Below are positions 1 to 8,985 of a DNA stretch of 64,000 nt, piece by piece. This DNA comes from Paenibacillus oryzisoli. Its GTDB lineage: Bacteria > Bacillota > Bacilli > Paenibacillales > NBRC-103111. Positions within the stretch are counted from its first letter, which is position 1. Every line of letters starts with the position of its first letter. The stretch is taken from the NCBI RefSeq assembly GCF_001653565.1, contig NZ_LYPB01000069.1:62001-126000 (forward strand), given 5' to 3'. Position numbers and translations under genes: made by a program. The notes beneath the pieces were generated by a model. It was given only the letters and a program-made list of their open reading frames with translations. It made no database searches and was not told the DNA's origin.

Positions 1-372
1 CAATTGCTGAACAGCTTTATCCAGAAGTGTCAGAAGAGCTGGTGCTTGCAACCGATGCTTGAGCAAGTAGTCGATAGCCCCATTCATCAGACAGGTTCGG
101 ACATAATCATAATCGTCAAAGCTGCTTAACATAATCATTTTAACCTTCGGAAATCTTTCCTTCATCTCTCGGCTTAGCTCTACCCCATTCATGATTGGCA
201 TGCTCACATCCATAATCACGATATGAGGCGTCATCTGTTCCATCATCGCTAGTGCCATAGATCCGTTATATGCCTCCCCGCATATCGTGAACCCATGCTT
301 TTCCCAGTCCAACATACTCTTCACATCGTGGCGTGCCAACGCCTCATCATCGACCAATAATACTTGAAACAT
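1..372 (-). CDS. YesN-like response regulator, receiver part only (runs off the left edge)
   Basis: The visible 124 residues form a CheY-like receiver domain. Acidic residues sit in the VDDE motif at 8-10, the phospho-acceptor is D55 in IVIMDVSMP, and a conserved lysine lies near 109 (YLLKH). The C-terminal part, expected to be an AraC-type helix-turn-helix, lies outside the window. A TTAGGAGGG ribosome site precedes the ATG. The gene starts 47 bases after the stop of a YesM-like kinase on the same strand, so the two form a two-component pair. I infer it controls a sugar-uptake or glycosidase operon beyond the left edge. Confidence 0.93.
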   Translation of the reverse strand, partial: MFQVLLVDDEALARHDVKSMLDWEKHGFTICGEAYNGSMALAMMEQMTPHIVIMDVSMPIMNGVELSREMKERFPKVKMIMLSSFDDYDYVRTCLMNGAIDYLLKHRLQAPALLTLLDKAVQQL

Positions 373-419
373 GATTATTATCCCTCCTAAAGCAAGTTAT
401 TCGTGTTATTAGAGTCATC

Positions 420-2174
420 CTAAGCCGGCAGTAAAGGAAATCTAATCTGTACAATCGTATACACATCTGGCTCACTCTCAACAAACACCCCGTAAGGCTC
501 CCCAAACAATCGCACGATGCGTTCATGTACGTTCCGCACACCCATTCCGCTAAAGCGCGTATTCGTCTGGACTTTATTCACTTCAAATAGATGCTCAATC
601 TGCTCCTTGGACATGCCTTTGCCGTTATCTCTGACTTCGATTCTCAATTCATCATTAACCTTATAAATACGAATGTCTACCGTACCTTCATAAGAGGATG
701 CAGATAGCCCATGTACGATAGCATTTTCTACAAGTGGCTGCAGCATTAATTTCAGAACATTAAGCTGTAAAAGATCATCATTTTCCACCTCAATATTCAA
801 ATGCAATGGCTCTACATATTTGTACTTCTCAATCGTCACGTAATTGCGGACATACTGTAATTCTTCTTGCAGGGTAAGGAATTCATTCGTATTCCCGAGT
901 ACACCGCGCATGAGCTCAATTAGAGATTCAGATACCTCTACGATATTCGGAACACCGTTAATTTTGGCCAGATACTTGACTGTATTCAGTGTGTTATAGA
1001 GGAAATGAGGGCGGATTTGCGCTTGCAGAACAGCCAATTCCGCTTCACGTTTCTCCCGCTCCGTCTTCATAATGCCTTCAAGCAATCGCTTTAACTCTTC
1101 AACCATACTTTTGAAAACGAGATATAACTGCCCTATTTCATCCTTGGATTGAATCTCAACTGTTGGAAGCGTCATATTCCCTTCCATTACATGCATCATC
1201 ATGGATCTTAACCTTCGAATATTTCTAGTTATTCTGGAGGAAACTTGCAGTGTTCCGATGACAATGAATATAAATACAATGATCGCTACGGTGGCTAGTA
1301 CATTACGAATATGGGTCGTTTCCGTCAATAAAGACTTCATGGGAACGAGCGCGACCGTCGACCATCCCGTATAATCCGATTTGCGAGTAATAACGAGGTA
1401 CGATTGCTGATTAATCACTTTCTCAACCGAGCCGTCTGTACCTGCTAACTGCTGATTGAATTGGATAAAAGCTTCCTTATCCAAAACACTAGTTTGAGGC
1501 TCATAAATGAATTCGTTTTTCCTATCCACCACGTACAGCATACTATCTGGAGTTGGTTTGACATCATAGATTTTCTTAATAAATTCGTCATTGAGATCGA
1601 ACATGACCATACCGATTAAATTTCGGTTATACCGAAGTTCACGACCGGTAACGATTGAATTATTGAAACCTGTTTGATGAAAATAGGCATGCCCGGACCC
1701 ATTTTGAAGTAAAGCATCCATCATGGGTGAGAATAATACGTTCTTATCTAGCCATGGAGAACCGACGAAGAACACTTTTTGATTTAACCCAATGACAGCT
1801 ACGCGTGAAATGTAAGATTTATAAGCTATCAATGCCGCTAAAAATTCCTCGATCCGCTTCTGCTCCTGAAACCACTCGAAGCTTGGTTCCTCCGTCTTGC
1901 TAAGGAGCGTATCCAGTACCGTTTTATTCGTAGCAACGACTGTATTCAATCGACTAACCTCCTCCAAGCGGAGATTTAATGATTCATCAGCCTGTCTTAT
2001 GCTCTCGTTAACGGAATTAATCGCATTATTCTTTACGGTTTCTCTCATGTAGAGATAAACAATACTTGTTACGGCAACGATTCCTATTAACGTAACTAGA
2101 CTGAAGGCGACAAAGATTTTCCCCTGGATACTTCCCGTAGGCGAAATCAGCTTTTTAATAGAGAACATTTTCAT
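420..2174 (-). CDS. YesM-like membrane sensor histidine kinase
   Basis: This 584-residue kinase has a first membrane helix near residues 18-42, an extracellular Cache-like region of about 240 residues, a second helix near 292-312, then HAMP, His_kinase (PHFLYNTLN, phospho-His about 390) and HATPase_c with the N box QPLVENAI and the G boxes DNGKGM and GMGVRN. The chosen start (MKMFSIKK) has AAGGAG about 10 bases upstream. An in-frame extension to 2252 crosses a terminator and has no ribosome site, so I dropped it. It should phosphorylate the regulator just downstream. The ligand cannot be told; relatives sense glycans or their binding proteins. Confidence 0.93.
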   Translation of the reverse strand: MKMFSIKKLISPTGSIQGKIFVAFSLVTLIGIVAVTSIVYLYMRETVKNNAINSVNESIRQADESLNLRLEEVSRLNTVVATNKTVLDTLLSKTEEPSFEWFQEQKRIEEFLAALIAYKSYISRVAVIGLNQKVFFVGSPWLDKNVLFSPMMDALLQNGSGHAYFHQTGFNNSIVTGRELRYNRNLIGMVMFDLNDEFIKKIYDVKPTPDSMLYVVDRKNEFIYEPQTSVLDKEAFIQFNQQLAGTDGSVEKVINQQSYLVITRKSDYTGWSTVALVPMKSLLTETTHIRNVLATVAIIVFIFIVIGTLQVSSRITRNIRRLRSMMMHVMEGNMTLPTVEIQSKDEIGQLYLVFKSMVEELKRLLEGIMKTEREKREAELAVLQAQIRPHFLYNTLNTVKYLAKINGVPNIVEVSESLIELMRGVLGNTNEFLTLQEELQYVRNYVTIEKYKYVEPLHLNIEVENDDLLQLNVLKLMLQPLVENAIVHGLSASSYEGTVDIRIYKVNDELRIEVRDNGKGMSKEQIEHLFEVNKVQTNTRFSGMGVRNVHERIVRLFGEPYGVFVESEPDVYTIVQIRFPLLPA

Positions 2175-2213
2175 GAACGGACGGCTCCTTTCCATGTCAA
2201 TCAACTTATGAAA

Positions 2214-2258
2214 GAAAAAACATGAACCCAGCTCGTTTCGAGCTTGATTCATGTTTTT
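2214..2258 (-). terminator. Rho-independent terminator after the GH43-type gene
   Basis: Two nested stems, AAACATGAA (2218-2226) with TTCATGTTT (2248-2256) and AGCTCG (2230-2235) with CGAGCT (2239-2244), are followed by T residues on the minus strand. The hairpin begins 4 bases after the GH43-type stop and ends about 40 bases before the kinase start. It therefore separates the two transcription units. Confidence 0.85.
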
Positions 2259-2261
2259 ATA

Positions 2262-4049
2262 TTACTCACAACAATGCACGATGCATAGTCCCGCTTCATC
2301 TTCTTCGACCTCAAGCGGGACAATTCCTGGACGCGTCCGGAAAGGAGCAGTACGGTCGTTGCCGAAAAATGTAGACATGAGTCTGCCCTCATGATCTATA
2401 AACATCGTTCCATGCCCGCCGTGCGGAACTGCTAATCGTCTTGGCGTATACGGACCGTACAGCTCATCCGCAACCGCATACATCAAATCGTAGGTACCGT
2501 CAACACGTTTGTCGCCGTTCCATTCGGCTGCACCCAGAATGTACTTGCCTTTATATTTGACGATGAATGCACCCTCGTAGCCTACGCGCTGACCATCGGC
2601 ACATATCAACTTGCGAGGGTCTTCCGCGAAGCCCGTCATATTGGATTTCATCCTAGCTATTTTACCATCCTGCCAAACAAAATAAACGTGACCATCCTCA
2701 TCTTGGAACAGACTGGAGTCAATATCCGTATTCGTCATGCGTCCCATATCGATATACGGTCCCTCTGCTAGTCCTGATTTACTTTTGATCATCCCCGTGC
2801 CACCGCCTTGAAGCGAATACGTGATCCAGAATGTACCATAGAGATAGATCATTTCAGGTGCCCAAAGACAAGGGTTCTCATATATGTTGTTCTCCCAAGT
2901 ACCATTTTCGGACAAATCCCATACCTTCGCCACATGTTGCCATTCCTTCAGGTCTTGTGAACGCCACACATGAAGCTGGTTATTCCGATCCCAAAAATTG
3001 TGATAAGGCTGATCCGACGTCCCTGTCAAATAATAGGCGCCATCCGGACCCGTACTAATATGCGGATCACGAATGAGGAAGTCTGCGATAGGTTGAAGAC
3101 TGCCTACGCCACCTTTTTCCAACCGCACACGCTCACTTGGTCGAATAAATCCTGACTTTACCACGGTCATAGGTACGACGGAAGGATAATGCTCAACCAG
3201 CGAATAGCTGCCGCAGCCCGAGAAGGAAGCATACAACTGATTGTCTGTATCCTTAAATAACGAGATTTGACCGCCATGAGGAAGTGCCAAGTACCGCCGA
3301 CTGTAGGGACCATAGATGGATTCACTCACTGCGACGAATGTGTCTACCGCATCACTCCCCATCCTTGCCAAGGCGTCTGCGCAAAACATGAAATAAGTGC
3401 CATCCTGTTTATATATAAAAGCCCCATACGTTCCTACCTGTAGATTCTGACTAAATGAGGGATGATCTTCTCGTCCCGCAACCTTCCATGGTTGTACTTC
3501 TATCATGCGGGGCAATTCTATAAGTCCTGTCATCTCCGCTGTCATTCGAGCAATTTGACCATTCCCATATACCCAATAGACCGCTCCATCTTCATCCTCG
3601 AAAAGTGAAGCATCGTGGCCGTCATTTGTTATTTTCCCCATATCTTGGAATGGCCCCTGCATAGAAGTCGACAAGCTTCGTAACAATCCCGTACCGCCAT
3701 TTTGCAAACCATAAGAAATCCAGAATGACCCTTTTACATAGTGAATTTCCGGCGAGCAGATGCCACTTGTACCCTTACTTTCCCTCTGCCACGTGCCTTC
3801 TTGCTCTAAGCTCCATACGTTCGACGGCCCCTTCCACGACTGTAAATCAAAGGAAGTCCACACTTGGATATAGGAACCATCTGTCGTTCCAGTCAAATAA
3901 AATACGTCATCCGGCCCTTTGCAAATACTCGCATCTCGCATAGAGACATCCAATATTGGGGCTATGGGTAAGGCTGATTCCGAATAGCCTGTACACGCAG
4001 ACCATTCCGTCTCAGGATGCGGAGGCTGCATCACAAAATCACTCTTCAT
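2262..4049 (-). CDS. Tandem GH43-type beta-propeller glycosidase, N-terminal copy apparently inactive
   Basis: The 595 residues hold two homologous GH43-like units, about 30-300 and 315-590. Both repeat the same landmarks: a YLTGT strand, an SxDLxxW strand, an APE/SPE strand, a SLFxDEDG strand and a PHGG motif near the end. The C-terminal unit has a full acid triad: D328 (IRDPH), D444 (DSSLF) and E492 (YEGAF). The N-terminal unit keeps D39 and D146 but has Y208 (TYGAF) where the general-acid Glu should be. No signal peptide is visible, so it is probably cytoplasmic and trims imported arabino- or xylo-oligosaccharides, but specificity is unknown. AAAGGA precedes the ATG. It is a single gene, divergent from an AraC regulator. 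Confidence 0.85.
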   Translation of the reverse strand: MKSDFVMQPPHPETEWSACTGYSESALPIAPILDVSMRDASICKGPDDVFYLTGTTDGSYIQVWTSFDLQSWKGPSNVWSLEQEGTWQRESKGTSGICSPEIHYVKGSFWISYGLQNGGTGLLRSLSTSMQGPFQDMGKITNDGHDASLFEDEDGAVYWVYGNGQIARMTAEMTGLIELPRMIEVQPWKVAGREDHPSFSQNLQVGTYGAFIYKQDGTYFMFCADALARMGSDAVDTFVAVSESIYGPYSRRYLALPHGGQISLFKDTDNQLYASFSGCGSYSLVEHYPSVVPMTVVKSGFIRPSERVRLEKGGVGSLQPIADFLIRDPHISTGPDGAYYLTGTSDQPYHNFWDRNNQLHVWRSQDLKEWQHVAKVWDLSENGTWENNIYENPCLWAPEMIYLYGTFWITYSLQGGGTGMIKSKSGLAEGPYIDMGRMTNTDIDSSLFQDEDGHVYFVWQDGKIARMKSNMTGFAEDPRKLICADGQRVGYEGAFIVKYKGKYILGAAEWNGDKRVDGTYDLMYAVADELYGPYTPRRLAVPHGGHGTMFIDHEGRLMSTFFGNDRTAPFRTRPGIVPLEVEEDEAGLCIVHCCE

Positions 4050-4219
4050 TTGCGCTTATTCCTTTCATCTTCCTGATTCTATTGTAGCTAAGTATACCGT
4101 GCTTTTTATAAACGCTTAATAGAGAAAGAGGTAGAGTAGGTGAGGAAAAGGGACATCGATGATCAAATAAGGAATTTGTACAAAATCGAGGGTTCTTGGT
4201 AGAATAACCGAGAGAAGAT

Positions 4220-5113
4220 ATGGATTACAACCGTACATACTATGTAAGAAGGAAGGGACTCCCCGTTCACGCAATGTTAAATAAACCCAATAAATCCGGA
4301 CCTATCTATCACTTGCCTTTAGTTGGGGAACCCCCTCCTCTGAGCGTACAGTTCCTAGGCATTAACTATTGTGAAAAGGATTACAAGAATATTCGAATGC
4401 TTGCCACCATTACCGTCTTCGGTTATGTATTATCTGGCCAAGGCGTTGTTAAGGTCGACTCCCAATCTCACACAGCTTGTGAGGGAGACTTATTTATCCT
4501 ACCGGCAGGCAGTTACCACGAGGTGATTGCTGATAACCATCACGAGGAACAATGGAGCTACATCTGGCTGAATATTAGCGGAAACTGGATGATTAAGATG
4601 CTCGAAGCCTATCAATTACTTCCTCATATTGTAACGAAGGACAGCGGTTTAGCTCATTTGTTCCATGAAGCTCTTGCAACTGCCCAGCAAACATCCGTCG
4701 AGAACATGCAGACCGAGCTTCAAATTATTCTCATGCGAATAATTGTTGATCTTTCTGACACTGTACGTAAGCGAGGCAATGCTTTAACAGCAACCGTGCA
4801 AGCAATTAAGCAAGTTTTGGATAACAGCATTCTTCATCCCTATGATTCGCGCGGACTCTCCTCCCAGATTGACCTTTCATTGAAACAAATGAATCGCTTA
4901 TTCAAGCGTGAAGTCGGAACAACCATCTATAACTATGTCATTTCCAAGAAAATCGAATCCGCCAAGCTGATGCTGCTCGACACGCGAATGACCATAAGCG
5001 ATATTGGATATAAGCTCGGTTACGAGGATCCACATTATTTCTCAAATCTATTTCAGAGCAAAACCAGTGTGAGGCCGAGCGACTTTCGTAGGATATTTAG
5101 TCAGAACGGATAG
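4220..5113 (+). CDS. AraC-family regulator with N-terminal cupin sensor
   Basis: Of 297 residues, about 60-160 form a cupin-like AraC arabinose-binding-type fold (EGDLFILPAGSYHEV). Residues 190-292 hold the double helix-turn-helix, ending in the usual GYEDPHYFSNLF and RPSDFRR motifs. The ribosome site (GAGAGAAG) is weak. It is divergent from the tandem GH43-type gene across 170 bases, so control of that gene by a sugar bound to the cupin is the simplest reading. This is inference from context. Confidence 0.9.
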   Translation: MDYNRTYYVRRKGLPVHAMLNKPNKSGPIYHLPLVGEPPPLSVQFLGINYCEKDYKNIRMLATITVFGYVLSGQGVVKVDSQSHTACEGDLFILPAGSYHEVIADNHHEEQWSYIWLNISGNWMIKMLEAYQLLPHIVTKDSGLAHLFHEALATAQQTSVENMQTELQIILMRIIVDLSDTVRKRGNALTATVQAIKQVLDNSILHPYDSRGLSSQIDLSLKQMNRLFKREVGTTIYNYVISKKIESAKLMLLDTRMTISDIGYKLGYEDPHYFSNLFQSKTSVRPSDFRRIFSQNG

Positions 5114-5159
5114 ATGCGAGGACTGATGGTAGGAAGTTGCATACGGCTTTCGATCCCGT

Positions 5160-5228
5160 CTATGTGAAGTTTGGCGCTGCCGCTAGTCACATAGAGGAAA
5201 GCGCTTGTCGGTACACGATGCCAAACTT
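5160..5228. repeat. Two overlapping, mutually exclusive inverted repeats
   Basis: CTATGTGA (5160-5167) pairs with TCACATAG (5187-5194), while AAGTTTGGC (5167-5175) pairs with GCCAAACTT (5220-5228). The 3' end of the first left arm touches the start of the second, and the right arm of the first lies in the loop of the second. No T-run follows, so it is not an ordinary terminator. It lies in the convergent gap between the AraC gene and the PhyH gene. Confidence 0.5.
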
Positions 5229-5270
5229 GAGAATAGTTCTCACTATGAATTGTCTATTCGTGAAACACAA

Positions 5271-5301
5271 AGAACGGTCCCCTTCTGTTAGCGGCCGTTC
5301 T
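5271..5301. terminator. Hairpin between convergent genes
   Basis: AGAACGG (5271-5277) pairs with CCGTTCT (5295-5301). It lies between the AraC stop (5113, plus) and the PhyH stop (5328, minus). T-richness is modest on both sides, so it may end both transcripts weakly. Confidence 0.6.
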
Positions 5302-5327
5302 ATTGGATTTTGAAACGTGGAACGCCC

Positions 5328-6152
5328 TTATTTAAAATGACCCTTCGGCTTCATCCCGCTCCATCTTTCGTCTACCTTCTCATGGATGGATTGATACCTC
5401 GCATCCACACTGATCCGGTATTGATGCGTCGTATTTTCGAGCGAACAGTGCATCAAGAACATGCCGAAGATCAGTACATCCCCTGCCTGAAATTCGGTAG
5501 TCGCCCACTTACCGCCGAACTTCTCTGTTATGTGAAGCGGATCATCTGTATAATGGCCAATCCCATCTCGATCTGAATCTTTCGAACCATACGATTTCTT
5601 AAGCTGTTCAAATCGATGCGAGCCTAGGCAAATAGCTAATCCGCCCATGTCATAAGATATGTCACCTAATGGAGACCATACCGTGTAGACGTTAGGCGTA
5701 CCTCTGCCCATATAGACGATATCATAATGGGCGCCTGTGAAGTCCCCCTTACCGACGGCGCGAAGCCATTTGTAATGGTAGGTTAACGAAGGTTCACCAA
5801 GAAACTCATCAAAAAAGCGCATGATATGTTCGCCATTTAGGACATTTAAAAGCGCAGGCAAGTCTTCATTGGTCCCGCCCATGAAAATAGTTCTCGAGCC
5901 GTCAGCCATGACGCCTTCTTCGAGTTTCGTATCTCGATCCAACTTGCCCATCTGAGCCATTTTCTCCAAGATACTCGTACGCGCTTCCAGCACTCTGTCC
6001 CGTTTATGAAATCCACGAATGAGCAGGTAACCATCCTCTTCCATTCGTTCACGCAACGCTGCAATATCATGAAAAATATCATTAGAGCTCCTAAGTTCCG
6101 TTAAGTGTTGACCATTGAGCTCTAGTTCCCGATTTCCTACTTTCACCATCAT
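5328..6152 (-). CDS. PhyH-family Fe(II)/2-oxoglutarate dioxygenase
   Basis: The 274-residue protein matches the phytanoyl-CoA dioxygenase fold. The iron triad is visible as H142 and D144 (AHYDIVY) and distal H235 (LMHCSLENT), followed by YRISVDARYQ, whose arginine would bind 2-oxoglutarate. GAGGAG lies 11 bases before the chosen ATG; a GTG four codons upstream overlaps that site and is less likely. It should hydroxylate a small molecule in the cytoplasm, using oxygen and 2-oxoglutarate. The substrate cannot be read from sequence. It is divergent from an AraC gene across about 140 bases and has no operon partner. Confidence 0.88.
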   Translation of the reverse strand: MMVKVGNRELELNGQHLTELRSSNDIFHDIAALRERMEEDGYLLIRGFHKRDRVLEARTSILEKMAQMGKLDRDTKLEEGVMADGSRTIFMGGTNEDLPALLNVLNGEHIMRFFDEFLGEPSLTYHYKWLRAVGKGDFTGAHYDIVYMGRGTPNVYTVWSPLGDISYDMGGLAICLGSHRFEQLKKSYGSKDSDRDGIGHYTDDPLHITEKFGGKWATTEFQAGDVLIFGMFLMHCSLENTTHQYRISVDARYQSIHEKVDERWSGMKPKGHFK

Positions 6153-6231
6153 GCGTACAACCACTCCTCTTCGTTCATGTGATGACTACCCTGTCTTAAC
6201 TGTACGTCATCACCACGAAATCTCCCATGGA

Positions 6232-6256
6232 TTGCAGTATGCAAACCATGTATAAT
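6232..6256. promoter_or_regulatory. Palindrome and -10 box between PhyH and AraC genes
   Basis: TTGCA (6232-6236), spacer GTA, TGCAA (6240-6244) is a perfect inverted repeat. A perfect TATAAT (6251-6256) follows on the plus strand, about 38 bases before the AraC start. No good -35 is visible, which fits an activator-dependent promoter. The palindrome is a candidate operator for the divergent pair. Confidence 0.45.
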
Positions 6257-6293
6257 TGTACAAACATGATTAGCATTGGGGGGTGAATAAACA

Positions 6294-7097
6294 TTGTCCT
6301 ACATGGATATTCCTTATGGGTTACCTACCAAACATAAAATTTCTTCTTGTGAATTTATATCTATCTGGGAAGTACATGCGAACGATACTTATCACGTTAC
6401 CAAACGTGAAGGCTTCCATGTTCCCGGAATATTTATTACCTACGAGGGAAATGGGATTCTTTCTCAAGCTAGCGAAACGAATGTCCTGCAATCTGGTACC
6501 TATTTTATCGTTCAAGAAGGCGTTCCTTCCACCTATCACTGTCAAAATAATGACTGGAAGTTTTATTTTATCAACTTCAGCTCGCTAGATATGTCCCGCT
6601 TTCTGGAACTTCCCATTAACGAAGTTGTATCATCAGGGAAAATCGGTTTGGCTATGCAAAAATGCGAGCATCTGATTGACCTTCTGATCGAACAGCAGCT
6701 TGGTTACGAATTTACCGCTTCGATCCTATTGCAAGAAATATTGCTGCTCTTCGCCAAAGAGCGACATGCGGCAACAACGCAACAGCATCAAGAGCTCAAC
6801 AAAATTATTATTTACATGCATAAAAGTATCGATAAAACCATTCGAGTCGATGAACTCATAGCCATGAGCGGTCTCGCCAGAACGACTTTCTTCACACGTT
6901 TTCGATCCAGAACAGGGCTGTCTCCTAGCGATTACATGCTTAAGTTAAAACTAGAATCCGCTAAAGTATCACTTGAGACGACCAACTTATCGGTGAAAGA
7001 GATCTCGACTAATCTCCAGTTCTATGACGAATTCCACTTTTCTAAGCTATTTAAACGACATTATGATATTTCTCCAAGTGCGTTTCGGACTAAGTAG
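6294..7097 (+). CDS. AraC-family regulator, TTG start
   Basis: The 267 residues comprise a cupin-like N-terminal half (HVPGIFITYEGNG near 42) and a C-terminal AraC helix-turn-helix from about 165 to 265 (FYDEFHFSKLF, SPSAFR). I chose the TTG at 6294 because GGGGGGTG lies 8 bases upstream. The ATG three codons later would sit 17 bases away. The divergent dioxygenase gene is the likely target. It ends 12 bases before the convergent ABC permease gene. Confidence 0.9.
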   Translation: MSYMDIPYGLPTKHKISSCEFISIWEVHANDTYHVTKREGFHVPGIFITYEGNGILSQASETNVLQSGTYFIVQEGVPSTYHCQNNDWKFYFINFSSLDMSRFLELPINEVVSSGKIGLAMQKCEHLIDLLIEQQLGYEFTASILLQEILLLFAKERHAATTQQHQELNKIIIYMHKSIDKTIRVDELIAMSGLARTTFFTRFRSRTGLSPSDYMLKLKLESAKVSLETTNLSVKEISTNLQFYDEFHFSKLFKRHYDISPSAFRTK

Positions 7098-7109
7098 ACA
7101 TCATGTTGC

Positions 7110-8054
7110 TTAAGCCGCCACATCTCTTCGCGTAAACATAAGCCAGGAAATCAGATTAAACGCAATAAAGTAAACCGCAAGCATACTGATGGAGAACGAA
7201 AGCGTCATTCCACTTTGATAAGGTCTCCCACTCAAATATTGGGTGAGATCGGTGTTCGCAAACAGCAAGTACTTGCTCCAATTGAATCGTTGCAGCGCCT
7301 GCAGTAGTATGTTCCCTCCAAACAGGGCGACAATCGAGAAGCCTATAGCCATGGTGCTGCTGCGAAATGCAGATGAGATCATAAAGGCCATTGTGACATA
7401 CAGAATCGTAGATACTCCGTTCATCAGGTAAGTTTTCCACAAGTTGAACACCATACTCTTCTCGACGATATACCCCTCATAGGTCACTTCGATCAATGGC
7501 AGTTTGAGATCTCCAAATCCAAACAAGATACCGTTGACTGTGACGGATACGGCAAAAAGAGTGAGCAGTAATAGCAACCCGAACAGCAAGGAAGAAATAT
7601 ATTTGGCCAGAAGGATTTTAAGGCGATTAGCCGGTCGTATGAGCAGCAGCTTAATCGTGCCCGTCGAGAATTCGCCTGCTAGGCTATCGCCTGCGATGAT
7701 GATGGTGAAGACGGTGATCACGAGCACCAATGAGGCAGAGAAGTTGATGCCATCCCACATTGTACCATTCGGAGTGGATATGTTTTTCTCCAAATGATAG
7801 TCGATGAGCGCGATTCGCTGTAGATTATAAGTCCGGTTTTCTTCCGAAATATCAGGTTTAGTCAACAGTTCGTTTCGGTGCACTTTCTCCTGCTGCAGTT
7901 CCACTTGCCAGCTTTCACCTTGCGCTTGGGTTCGATCAGAATGCCATTCGATGATATTTACAAAAAGTACCAATGCGATCATAAATCCAACCAGAATCCA
8001 CGTTCTTACCCTACGATAGATCTTCATATTTTCATTGCGGACAAGATTAACCAA
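7110..8054 (-). CDS. ABC-2-type permease subunit
   Basis: This 314-residue integral membrane protein has an N-terminal helix near 17-35, a large outer loop, and at least five more helices. The motif GDSLAGEFSTGTIKLLLIRP is typical of ABC-2 permeases of bacitracin- or NatB-type exporters. The TTG start at 8054 is supported by AAGGAGGG 7 bases upstream. It overlaps the end of the ATPase gene by 8 bases, so the two are translationally coupled. A longer frame to 8126 lies inside the ATPase gene. Likely role: export, or sensing and detoxification of a hydrophobic compound or peptide. Substrate unknown. Confidence 0.9.
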   Translation of the reverse strand: MVNLVRNENMKIYRRVRTWILVGFMIALVLFVNIIEWHSDRTQAQGESWQVELQQEKVHRNELLTKPDISEENRTYNLQRIALIDYHLEKNISTPNGTMWDGINFSASLVLVITVFTIIIAGDSLAGEFSTGTIKLLLIRPANRLKILLAKYISSLLFGLLLLLTLFAVSVTVNGILFGFGDLKLPLIEVTYEGYIVEKSMVFNLWKTYLMNGVSTILYVTMAFMISSAFRSSTMAIGFSIVALFGGNILLQALQRFNWSKYLLFANTDLTQYLSGRPYQSGMTLSFSISMLAVYFIAFNLISWLMFTRRDVAA

Positions 8055-8985
8055 TCTGCTCCCTCCTTGTACCTGTAATTTGCAAGAAACGATCTTCCAA
8101 TGATAGGCGAACCAACTGCACGCCATAGATGCGTATCCGCTGCTGCATTAATGCTGCCAGCATGTCCGGAACATGCTCACGGTCGGTCATGACCTCTATG
8201 ACCCCCTCCTCGAGGAGCTCAATCTCCTGAATTCCTTCCATTTGTCCCAAGACGTCCAGCGCTTGTTCGATTGGCTGTGCTTCTATTCGATAGGTTGGCA
8301 CCTGCTCGCTATCCTGAGTAAAATGGTGGGTAGGCTTCACGTCGATCAGCCTACCATGTTGTAAAATGGCTACCCGATCGCACATTAGTTCCATCTCGGA
8401 TAACAGATGGCTGGAGACAATGACTGTTATTCCTTCCGAGCGGGTCAACTGTCTCAAATAATCGCGCAACTCCCGAATCCCTGCGGGGTCCAGACCGTTC
8501 GTAGGTTCATCCAAGATTAATAGAGATGGTCGATGCAGCAGCGCCTGAGCGACTCCTAGACGCTGACGCATGCCGAGAGAGTACTTCTTCACTTTGTCGT
8601 GAATGCGGTCTTCGAGTCGGACCAGCTTCACCACTTCATCAATCCGTTCTTTCGTCACACCTGACACCATACGGGCATAATGAACGAGATTCAAGTACCC
8701 GCTTAAATACTTATACATTTCAGGATTTTCAACGATGGCTCCAACGTGTCGGATAGCTTGCTCGAATTCGCTTTTAATATTTTTGCCTTTTATCAGGATC
8801 TGCCCCTTGGTTGTCGACATTAATCCGACGATCATGCGTATGGTCGTTGTTTTACCCGCCCCGTTCGGACCAAGAAAGCCGAAAATCTCGCCTTGCGGCA
8901 CATCAAATGTAAGATCGTCGATCACAGTAGTTCGGCCGATCACTTTTGTCACATTCTGCAAACGAATGATAGGTTCGTTGCTCAT
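8047..8985 (-). CDS. ABC transporter ATPase (BcrA/CcmA type)
   Basis: The 312-residue ATPase shows Walker A GPNGAGKTT near 40, signature YSLGMRQRLG, Walker B LLILDEPTNGLDP, and an H-loop in VIVSSHLLSEME. The C-terminal 90 residues match the usual regulatory tail of bacitracin-type exporters. GGAAGGGG precedes the ATG. It drives the ABC-2 permease whose start overlaps its stop. Nothing sugar-related is visible in the pair. Confidence 0.95.
   Translation of the reverse strand: MSNEPIIRLQNVTKVIGRTTVIDDLTFDVPQGEIFGFLGPNGAGKTTTIRMIVGLMSTTKGQILIKGKNIKSEFEQAIRHVGAIVENPEMYKYLSGYLNLVHYARMVSGVTKERIDEVVKLVRLEDRIHDKVKKYSLGMRQRLGVAQALLHRPSLLILDEPTNGLDPAGIRELRDYLRQLTRSEGITVIVSSHLLSEMELMCDRVAILQHGRLIDVKPTHHFTQDSEQVPTYRIEAQPIEQALDVLGQMEGIQEIELLEEGVIEVMTDREHVPDMLAALMQQRIRIYGVQLVRLSLEDRFLQITGTRREQIG

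Noticed and set aside
5310-5576. 88-residue plus-strand frame
   Set aside because: Antisense to the PhyH gene's C-terminal part, including its distal histidine.
8055-8126. N-terminal extension of the ABC-2 permease
   Set aside because: It lies in the ATPase coding region and lacks a ribosome site, while the TTG at 8054 has AAGGAGGG.
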